A DNA stretch of 64,000 nt, from NCBI RefSeq assembly GCF_001767395.1, contig NZ_CP017014.1:1736001-1800000 (forward strand), in the 5' to 3' direction. The notes beneath the pieces were generated by a model. The model did not search any database. It was not told where the DNA came from and saw only the letters and a program-made list of their open reading frames with translations. Every line of letters starts with the position of its first letter. The stretch's first letter is position 1. Shown here one piece after another: positions 62,001 through 64,000 of the stretch. The position numbers and the translations under genes are program-made. This DNA is from Rhodococcus sp. WMMA185. GTDB taxonomy: Bacteria > Actinomycetota > Actinomycetes > Mycobacteriales > Mycobacteriaceae.

Positions 62001-64000
62001 AGTCGGGCAGGCTGGAATGAAACTCCGAGACTGTCAGCGCGAGCGCCGCACCGGAGTCGCTGAGCATGTGGACGATCCGGTCGGTCGGATAGTCCGGATC
62101 GACCGGGACGAATGCGGCGCCGGTCTTGGCGACCGCCCACAACGACAGCACCGACTCCAGCGACCGCGGCATCGCCAGCGCAACCACCGACTCCGGACCG
62201 ATACCCCGCTCGATGAGCAGGCGGGCGAGCCGGTTCGATCTCTCGTCGAGAACCCGGTACGTCACCTCCCTGCCCTCGAACCACAGTGCGGCCGCCTTGG
62301 GATCGATCGCCGCCGCCGCCGCAAGAAGCTCGGGCAGCGTCCGCGGCTCCACATCCGGTCCGCCCATCACCGGTGCCAGTGCCGCGCGATCGGACGCATC
62401 CATCAGAGCGATGTCACCGACCGCCCTCTCCGGATCGGAGGTCACCGCGTCGAAGATGCGCTCCAGGAAGTTCGCGAAAACGGCGATCGTGGACGGCTCG
62501 AACAGACTCGACGCGTACGTGAACGACGCGGAGATCCCAGCGGGCTCCCCCGAAGCGCCGAATTCCTCGGTGAGGGTGAGCTGCAGGTCGAAATTGGAGA
62601 TACCGGTCGGCAGGTCGAGCCCAGTGACGGTCAGGCCCGGCAGTTCCAGCCGTGGCCGCTCATTGTTGCGGAACTCGAGCACCACCTGGAACAGCGGCGA
62701 GTGAGACGTCGCGCGTTCGGGCGAAATCGCGTCCACCAACCGCTCGAACGGCAAGTCCGCATGGTGGAAGGCGCTCAGGTCGGTGTCTCGAACCGTGGAC
62801 AGCAGATCGGTGAACGAAACGCCGGGATCGACCGGGGTACGCAGCACCAGGGTGTTGACGAACATGCCGACCATGTCGTCGAGGGCGGCGTCGCCGCGAC
62901 CCGCGATCGGCGTACCCACCGCCACGTCATCGGTATCTCCCAGCCGCGCCAGCAATACCGCGAGCGCCGCGTGCACGGCCATGAAGACGCTCGAATTGTG
63001 TTCGCGCGCCGTAGTGATGAGCCGGCTGTGGACCTGTGGGTCGATGCTGAACGTGTGGACGCCGCCCCGCATCGACTGCTCGGTCGGACGAGGATGGTCG
63101 GTCGGTAGAGCCAAGAGCTCCGGAATCCCCGTCAGCGCGCGCATCCAGTAGTCGAGTTGAGCGGCGAGAAGGCTTTCCGGGTCGTCCGCATCGCCGAGTA
63201 CTCGGTGTTGCCACAGCGCGAAATCGGGGTACTGGACCGGCAGCGGCGTCCAGTCCGGGGCCTGTCCCCCGGTCCGCGCCGCGTAGGCGGTCATGACGTC
63301 CCGGGCCAGCGGCGCCAAGGAGAAGCCGTCGGCGCTGATGTGGTGGACCACGATAACCAGCACGTGCTCCTCCGGATCCGTACGGAGCAACGCGGCGCGC
63401 ACCGGCACCGCTACGGTGACATCGAACCCCGCGCCCGCCAGTTCCGAGATATGTTCGTGCAGTTCATTTTCGGTCGTCACGATCGGAGTCAGGTCCGGCA
63501 CCACGTCTTCGGTCGGTAGAACCCGCTGGAGAGGTTCACCGTCGACCATCGGGAACATGGTGCGTAGCGACTCGTGCCGCCCCATCACATCTGCGACGGC
63601 GTCCTGGATCGCCTCTTCGTCGAGATCGCCGGTCAACCGCACCGCGAGCGCGATGTTGTATGCCGGGGAATCGGGGTCGAACTGGTTGATGAACCACATC
63701 CGCTTCTGCGCCAGCGAGACCGGCAACCGGTCCGGCCGCTCCCCCGCGACCAACTGTGGGCGCTCAGCCCGTTTGCCGGTCTCCGACTCGATCCGGGTCG
63801 CCAGCGCTGCCACGGTCGGGGCGTCGAAGATTTCCCGCACACCGATCCGGCTGCCCAGTGCGGCGTTGACCCGCGCTACAAGTCGAGTGGCCACCAGGGA
63901 GTTGCCGCCCAGGTCGAAGAAGCTGTCGTGCACGCCGATTCGTGACGCGTCGAGCAGATCCGCGAAGATCGACGCGAGGATCTCCTCGATCGGATTGCGT
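44080..64000 (-). CDS. Giant non-ribosomal peptide synthetase (3' part; start outside window)
   Basis: At least 6,639 residues are visible and the frame is open at the window edge, so the protein is larger. Domain order is PCP (partial), C-A-PCP-E, C-A-PCP, C-A-PCP-E, C-A-PCP, C-A-PCP-TE. All PCPs have LGG(N/D)S(I/L); all A domains keep the K of GKLDR. C domains starting SLAQKRMWF (1, 3, 5) are LCL-type and those starting LSPLQSGLLFHA (2, 4, after E) are DCL-type. This fixes residue stereochemistry as D-L-D-L-L. The TE has GWSLGG and a late His (CEHNQM). Substrates except Thr are unassigned. Product and role unknown. Confidence 0.93.
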   Translation of the reverse strand, partial: RNPIEEILASIFADLLDASRIGVHDSFFDLGGNSLVATRLVARVNAALGSRIGVREIFDAPTVAALATRIESETGKRAERPQLVAGERPDRLPVSLAQKRMWFINQFDPDSPAYNIALAVRLTGDLDEEAIQDAVADVMGRHESLRTMFPMVDGEPLQRVLPTEDVVPDLTPIVTTENELHEHISELAGAGFDVTVAVPVRAALLRTDPEEHVLVIVVHHISADGFSLAPLARDVMTAYAARTGGQAPDWTPLPVQYPDFALWQHRVLGDADDPESLLAAQLDYWMRALTGIPELLALPTDHPRPTEQSMRGGVHTFSIDPQVHSRLITTAREHNSSVFMAVHAALAVLLARLGDTDDVAVGTPIAGRGDAALDDMVGMFVNTLVLRTPVDPGVSFTDLLSTVRDTDLSAFHHADLPFERLVDAISPERATSHSPLFQVVLEFRNNERPRLELPGLTVTGLDLPTGISNFDLQLTLTEEFGASGEPAGISASFTYASSLFEPSTIAVFANFLERIFDAVTSDPERAVGDIALMDASDRAALAPVMGGPDVEPRTLPELLAAAAAIDPKAAALWFEGREVTYRVLDERSNRLARLLIERGIGPESVVALAMPRSLESVLSLWAVAKTGAAFVPVDPDYPTDRIVHMLSDSGAALALTVSEFHSSLPDCTHYVVVDAPGFDDEVAAHSAAGITDADRTGPLDLENPAYLIYTSGSTGTPKGVVVTHRGLANFATDLRIRMGLSPRSRTLHFASPSFDASILELLLAVGSGSTMVIGPASVIGGTDLAEVLRAGQVTHAFMTPAAMATVDPAGLDHLRVVATGGDVCPPELVAQWVTGGRKMFNAYGPTEATVVTSASGPLLPGEGVTIGRPPLGTGEMVLDSRLHPVPNGVTGELYVTGSGLARGYKDRAGTTSERFVANPYGGLGARMYRTGDLARWNKSGELEYLGRSDFQVKIRGFRIELGEIESALTRHPDVARAVVSAHTGSTGANRLVGYVVPEAGAELETDAILEFVGEFLAPYMVPSALVILDELPLTPAGKLDRRAFPEPDFGALVSPSRAPVSEMETVLAGLFAEVLGLEAVGVEDSFFALGGDSIMSIQLVARAKAAGVILTPRDVFETKTVAGLAAVASWAGAADIRVLEELPGGGIGDMPATPIVRWLLERGGEFNRMSQSALLTAPPDLRELEPLVGTFQAVLDRHDMLRAQLNTEGAESRLEVRPVGSVEARDLIRVVEASADPGTPAFAATVIAELDAALDRLDPASGVMMQVVWCDAGDAGGRLLVVVHHLVVDGVSWRILVPDLATAWALISAGQKPALDRVGTSMRRWAHGLVDEATNRAAELDLWQRILDCEDPLVGSRPLNPDVDVNATVGRVTVELPTEVTEAVLTRLPEAIHGSVNDGLLTALAMAVTQWRRSRAVLPDGGAVNRTPDGGAFNATLVSLEGHGREDQVVPGADLGRTVGWFTAMFPVRLDLAGIDIDDAFAGGGAAGAAVKAIKEQLLAIPDHGMGYGMLRYLNGDTAPRLAARSVPQISFNYLGRFAADLSEAGEKVGWTPTGEVDMDRAQDLDTPITSAIDVNAVTTAVEDRPQLRATWAYAAGVLTVAEIRELADLWVQALTALTTYAARPDAGGLTPSDLDLVSLNQDAIDRIEARFPGLSEIWSLSPLQSGLLFHALLADESIDSYTVQMTLELSGAVGSRLRVAGQALLDRHANLRASFVYDEDGTPVQAVHQYVELPWTEIDLSDLDEVSADAEIARLVETDRARGFDMAEPPLLRFMLIQLGGDRQKLIVTNHHVLLDGWSMPLLIRDLLTLYVTEGDGAALPRVHPYRDYLAWMADRSTEESLEVWKRALAGVDEPTLLAPSDATGQSDTPSSEVIVDLDADRTDMLTVLAREHGLTLSTLIRTAWGIVLGGLVGRSDVVFGGTVSGRPPQIAGIESMVGLFINTLPVRVVLDPSESLGELLERVQGEQAGLLDHHYVGLTDIQAVAGAGASFDTLTVFESYPVDKEGLTEQTDIAGMRVLDIRDSANAAHYPLALIASAHEHLQLKLEYLPDLFDQASIERIGDRVVRALIALAESPDMRLSQLSLLTEAEAAELVPVRGGPGGSERTLPQMLAEIAAAAGDSIALVSGDRQVSYRELDEQSNRLARVLIGQGVGPEDIVALGITRSIESVVAVWSIAKTGAAFVPVDPNYPRERVEHMLTDSGASFGVRVAADHDRLPGAVTWLTLDDTETESAVREVSSAPVTDEERTTPLRFTYPAYVIYTSGSTGTPKGVVVSHRGLDNFAEEMRARYGTDSSSRTMHFSSPSFDASILDYLLAFAAGATMVIVPTSIYGGEELAELIRSEGITHGFITPAALASVDPEGLDVFQNVVVGGEAVPPELVTRWAPGRKLFNGYGPTEATVMTNISDPLEVGEVVTLGGPIRAVAEVILDARLQPVPLGVAGELYISGKGLARGYHARAGLTSERFVANPFGEPGDRMYRTGDLARWMPDHSVEYLGRTDFQVKIRGFRIELGDIDSALSEHPSVSFAVTLGRPGPAGDTVLVSYVLPEAGSELEPPELKEWAAGLLPPHMVPSSIMLLDEIPLTPVGKLDRAALPTPQFLPTSDDFRPPSTVLEHTIADIFTTVLGIERVGIDDNFFDIGGNSLVATRVAARLSAELDTDIGVRVLFEAPTIHSMARLIESTEFAGVQDGDHARIPLGPMPRPEYVPVSLAQKRMWFLNQFDTSSAAYNIPMAVRLTGHLDVESLREAVTDVFFRHESLRTVFPSHNGEPTQVVLSPGQWSPDLEVTEVPEDELREHIATLATAGFDVTADVPIRSALFALAPDDHVLVIVVHHICADGFSFTPLARDVMGAYAARIAGSAPQWHPLSVQYADYALWQLDHLGSESDPESLISRQLQYWTEQLADLPELLALPLDHARPVQQSFRGAQVDFTVPADIHRSLSALARKHNSTMFMTVHAALSVLLSALSSTEDIAVGTPIAGRGDAALDDLVGMFVNTLVLRAVVDPAEGFGALIDQVRATDLAAFHHSDLPFERLVDVLAPERSTAHSPLFQVMLEFRNNQTPTLELPELTANAVDFDLEVAKFDLQLGVEEQFDADGVAAGITASFTYATDLFDADTVRTIAERFLRVLDAVTSDPQTPVGDIVLTDAAERLAMATEWNVAGIGSGEDTLADRFAQSAARFPDATAVTSEDVTLTYSELDERSNRLARLLISRGVGPESLVAVALPRNCDLIIALLAVIKAGGGYLPVDITNPSERLAFVFEDAAPNCVVTTVGDASALPASEVPPILLDDPETTEHLAQLSAAAITDTDRMAPLEPSSVAYVIYTSGSTGRPKGVVVSHRNVLTLFANTQPEYGFDETDVWTMFHSYAFDFSVWELWGPLLYGGRLVVVDYYTARSPEMFHELLRNEQVTVLNQTPTAFYQLAETDRLVSEMDVNAAALALRYVIFGGEALDLAQLGRWYSRHDASAPTLVNMYGITETTVHVSYLPLDPEFAASTSASVIGRGIAGLHVHVLDRRLRPVPPGTIGEMYISGDQVSRGYLGRAALSSTRFVADPANPGGRMYRSGDLARWNKSGQLEYLGRSDFQVKIRGFRIELGEIESALLSYPGIAQAVVLTRDDGHGGHRLIGYVVPEAGTTIDVSAVLEFVGAQLTSYMVPATLVALDALPLTSNGKLDRRALPEPDFGARVSAGRAPATEMETVLAGLFAEVLGLEAVGVEDSFFALGGDSIMSIQLVARAKAAGVILTPRDVFETKTVAGLAAVASWAGAADIRVLEELPGGGIGDMPATPIASWLLERGGDFRRYTQTALLSLPAEADETLLERTIAAVVDHHDMLRARLHRTESQWRIEVQPAGALNVGSMLRRIEVPSVVGSGFAETATVELDAAAGRLDPEAGIMLQMVWFDAGAEGGRLLVVAHHLSVDGVSWRILVPDFATAWARVSAGEEPALEPVGTSMRRWSHGLVEMTGARETEIELWRRTLEADDPLIGSRPLDAEVDVAGTVDKLTVEVTPDVTDALLTRVPEAFHGGVNDGLLTALALALAKWRRKHGDLTRESLVNLEGHGREDQVVPGADLGRTVGWFTAMFPVRLDLAGIDIDDAFAGGGAAGAAVKAIKEQLLAIPDHGIGYGMLRYLDPDTAKQLRALPQPQITFNYLGRLGGATSTDIHHAWVPVTDTKLDDIPASDIPVATALDINAVTGTGADGNRLRATWAFPTGVLAASEVRELADLWVEALTALTAHVARPDAGGLTPSDLDLVALNQDAIDRLEARFPTLSDIWSLSPLQSGLLFHAQFSDSVFGAQFSDSTVDPYLVQLALKLRGEVNPDRIRRAGQALLDRYPNLRAAFVHDSAGASAQIIQEHVELPWSEFDLSALGDEDTDREYDRIMRQDRTVKFDMAEAPLLRLALIRLSEHDYRLILTNHHILLDGWSTPLVIRDLLALYATDADESLLPRVHSYRDYLSWMKRHDVTESLDAWRTALGEVEEPTLLAPMERGEALSAVAEETAFTLSEEQTTRLRDLSRERGLTLNTVVQAAWGIVLGGLVGRSDVVFGGTVSGRPPQIAGIESMVGLFINTLPVRVVLDPSESLGELLERVQGEQAGLLDHHYVGLTDIQAVAGAGASFDTLTVFESYPVDKEGLTEQTDIAGMFVTGIVGKDSAHYPLAVVASGDDRLNLKFEYLPEVFEQSAVDEIADRLGRVLDAIAERPEMPLARLQLLTDAELADLAPVRGRPGFSVRTLPQIFEDAAALDPNRTALTFEGRNVSYRELDERSNQLARVLISRGAGPETFVALGIPRSIESVLAIWAVAKTGAAFVPIDPNYPADRIEHMLTDSEATIGLTMSAYKESLPDSMPWLQLDSPKFEKACQAKPALPVADSDRRSPISLDNAAYIVYTSGSTGKPKGVVVTHEGLDNFAEDQRQRFAAGQTSRTLHFSTPSFDGSIFEYLQAFGVGATMVIAPRTVYGGVELAELIRSEHVTHAFITTAALATVDPRGLDEFQHVVFGGEACPPELVTRWAPGRFLSNAYGPTETTVMANISDPMTVGEPITLGGPIRGVGELVLDSRLQPVPVGVPGELYITGAGLARGYHRRPELSSQRFLANPFGEAGERMYRTGDIVRWRSDHTVEYVGRSDFQVKIRGFRIELDEIDSEITAFPGVKFAVTLGVPGPSGDTVLVTYLLTNTPGEVDEAELTAHLSTRLPAHMVPTSITFLDEIPLNPVGKLDRSALPDPEFHTTKEFTPPSNDLEAMIADIFADVLGIERIGIDDNFFDLGGNSLVATRVTARLRDALDADIGVRALFEAPDVRSLAARVGDAVHSGGAAPALEPVERPELIPLSLAQKRMWFLNQFDTSSPAYNIPLAVRLTGNLDVDALRLAMTDVLERHETLRTIFPTVEGEPTQKILAAADAQPEITTVSVAANDLPRHMMELVSRGFDVSIDVPVRVALFETAPDHHVLTIVVHHICADGSSLAPLARDVMVAYTSRLDGAAPQWDPLKVQYADYTLWQHADLGSENDPDSKINRQLRFWSDTLAGLPDVIQLPTDRPRPIQQTFEGDRVEFTLSADLHQQLTALARANNATMFMTVHAALAVLLARLGSTDDVAIGTPIAGRGETALDDMVGMFVNTLVLRSRMNPAATFTELLGQIRETDLAAFGHSDLPFERLVEELNPTRSTAYSPLFQVALEFQNNVSPTLELPELRVESVDLETRVVKEDLEVILVEQFDGDGAPAGISGGLDFAVSLFDPETARSFADRFSRILAAAVTDPDRPIGTFPLLDEAETAELAPARGEPGVHPELWPDLLSAAAARDPEAVALSFEDRQVSYRELDEWSNRLARILGSHGVGPETFVAIGIPRSIEEVVSIWAVAKSGAAFVPVDPAYPADRIEYMLTDSRATVGITVAAHREGLPDTVPWLVLDAEDFAEQVEAVSPAAVSDADRTSPLRLAHPAYLIYTSGSTGRPKGVIVTHSGIANLTAEERGRFQVTHESRVSHLASPSFDASIYELMMAFGAAARVVIVPPAIFGGTELAELLRSNAVTHAFITPTALSSMEDEGLDSLRALLVAGEACPPELVEIWGKNRNMHNGYGPTETTIQANVSTPMRPGEVVNIGAPALGFGSLVLDEQLQPVPVGVPGELYIIGPGLARGYHNRAELTSERFVACPFGEVGQRMYRTGDVVRWRPDHTLEYIGRTDFQVKVRGFRIELGEIDTVLARHPAVAFSATIGHTGPSGDTLLASYVRTVDGVDLEPAELRTYASEHLPGHMVPSAVVILDQVPMTPGGKLDRKALPAPEFGTTGAAFRAPTTETERIIVEAFAEVLGVDRVGTADSFFDLGGNSIVATRVMTVLQERFGRHIPLQSMFLDPTPAGLALRIDKEDAEASPVDEALGVVIPLRPTGEKAPLFCIHPGIGLSWGYAGLVQHLAPDRPAFGLQLPIISGGPAFESVEQLAHHYVVEMRRVQAHGPYHLLGWSLGGVIAHAMAVELRREGEEVATLAIMDSYVTNGNGQGPEHLTVSELLNGLGLDLESETGEELTYERAVELLDEAFGQKIGLTPQHLERISSGYTNSSQIMTNFRPQVFDGDLLFFSASASEGEHSPEEWQGSVTGGIDEVKIDCEHNQMIEPEVLAVVGPVLENYLSRG
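44083..48010 (-). other. NRPS module 5: C-A-PCP-TE
   Basis: The LCL condensation domain (HHICADG active site) is followed by an A domain whose ten pocket residues, aligned by eye to GrsA, read DAYFLAGIQK. I recognise no assigned substrate. The PCP has LGGNSIVATR. The C-terminal thioesterase (GWSLGG, then AIMDSY and CEHNQM) releases the peptide by hydrolysis or cyclisation. Confidence 0.85.
50072..50388. repeat. 317-bp exact repeat in the DCL domain, copy A
   Basis: Identical base for base to 57971-58287 and offset by 7,899 bp. The block codes for the C-domain stretch WGIVLGGLVGRSDVVFGG to FESYPVDKEGL and uses TTG, GGT, GAT and GTG codons much more than its flanks. Confidence 0.97.
51074..51117. 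repeat. 27-bp period tandem duplication in module 4 C domain
   Basis: GAATCGGAGAACTGAGC (51074-51090) and GAGTCGGAGAATTGAGC (51101-51117) encode the duplicated AQFSDS, inserted relative to module 2. Confidence 0.85.
51617..51807. repeat. 191-bp repeat in the epimerase domain, copy A
   Basis: Matches 59489-59679 with a single mismatch (51778 vs 59650), offset 7,872 bp. Codes for part of the E domain around EGHGREDQVVPGADLG to IPDHG. Confidence 0.95.
52614..52887. repeat. 274-bp exact repeat across PCP-E junction, copy A
   Basis: Identical to 60534-60807, offset 7,920 bp. Spans the PCP (LGGDSIMSIQ) to the E-domain start (GGGIGDMPATPI). Its codon style matches the 317-bp block and differs from flanking NRPS sequence. 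Confidence 0.97.
55930..59110 (-). other. NRPS module 2: C-A-PCP (L-amino acid, DCL condensation)
   Basis: C domain (NHHVLLDGWS) of DCL type, entry LSPLQSGLLFHA, accepting the D-residue from module 1. A-domain code by eye DALFVGGVMK, unassigned. PCP with IGGNSLVATR. No epimerase, so the residue stays L, consistent with the LCL C domain of module 3. Confidence 0.85.
57971..58287. repeat. 317-bp exact repeat in the DCL domain, copy B
   Basis: Second copy of 50072-50388, at the equivalent place in the C domain of module 2. Confidence 0.97.
59489..59679. repeat. 191-bp repeat in the epimerase domain, copy B
   Basis: Second copy of 51617-51807 in the E domain of module 1, one mismatch. Confidence 0.95.
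59705..59746. repeat. 27-bp period tandem duplication in module 1 E domain
   Basis: GCACCGCCGTCGGGC occurs at 59705-59719 and 59732-59746, encoding PDGGAVNRT then PDGGAFNAT, absent from the E domain of module 3. Confidence 0.85.
60534..60807. repeat. 274-bp exact repeat across PCP-E junction, copy B
   Basis: Second copy of 52614-52887 in module 1. Confidence 0.97.

Larger units (their letters stand above)
59110..63760 (-). other. NRPS module 1 (visible): C-A-PCP-E
   Basis: LCL C domain (HHISADG), so the residue loaded by the unseen upstream module is L-configured. A-domain code by eye DALFAGAVVK, unassigned. PCP LGGDSIMSIQ and E domain (HHLVVDGVSW, EGHGRED) make this residue D. Residual PCP of the previous module lies between here and the window end. 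Confidence 0.85.

Overview
The window is GC-rich and densely coded. It looks like the chromosome of a mycolate-containing actinomycete, most likely Rhodococcus or a close relative. The reasons are a DevR/DosR regulator nearly identical in architecture to the mycobacterial one, a mycolic-acid-type cyclopropane/methyl transferase, two WS/DGAT wax-ester/triacylglycerol synthases, IdeR-like iron boxes and a giant NRPS. The genus is inferred from gene content, not from a search.

Layout. (1) 0.1-3.7 kb: a leftward siderophore ABC importer (ATPase and two FecCD permeases, the first fused to an RDD domain), preceded by two IdeR-like boxes. (2) 3.9-9.3 kb: thioesterase, NDH-2, a small membrane protein, an MBL-fold protein with a degenerate metal motif, azlCD with a divergent XRE-cupin regulator, and a secreted protein. 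(3) 9.4-15.9 kb: a CFA/mycolate methyltransferase, a TetR/methyltransferase locus with visible operators, and a GbsR/MarR-regulated ABC exporter with two permeases. (4) 15.9-37.8 kb: a compact dormancy (DosR-type) island. It holds an Acg-like nitroreductase, a group 3b-type [NiFe] hydrogenase operon with its protease, a DUF1876 protein, two WS/DGATs, two tandem-USP proteins, an Rv1733c-like membrane protein, Hsp20, the DevR-DevS two-component system, an Rv2004c-like kinase/ATPase, a PfkB sugar kinase, a PEP-synthase-like enzyme and a CBS-BON protein. Seven 14-bp elements of form RKGNC-N4-KNCCY lie 29-91 bp upstream of genes here, which supports one hypoxia/NO regulon. (5) 38-43.1 kb: cupredoxin lipoprotein, enoyl-CoA hydratase, small hypotheticals, a DUF35 protein and a large AAA-TPR-LuxR regulator. 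(6) 43.3-64 kb: an SDR-like protein lacking its catalytic motif and the 3' part of a giant NRPS, whose start is outside the window.

The visible NRPS order is (PCP)-C-A-PCP-E-C-A-PCP-C-A-PCP-E-C-A-PCP-C-A-PCP-TE. This predicts a peptide ending ...D-L-D-L-L, with threonine (D-allo after epimerisation) as the third of five visible residues. Three DNA blocks are almost perfectly duplicated between its two epimerising module pairs, and two of them have codon usage unlike their surroundings, suggesting internal recombination.

The least explained signals are the iron-box/promoter/hairpin cassette between the importer and the thioesterase, the 39-codon leader ORF before the Rv2004c-like gene, the tandem 31-bp leader duplication before the PEP-synthase gene, and the NRPS conversion blocks.
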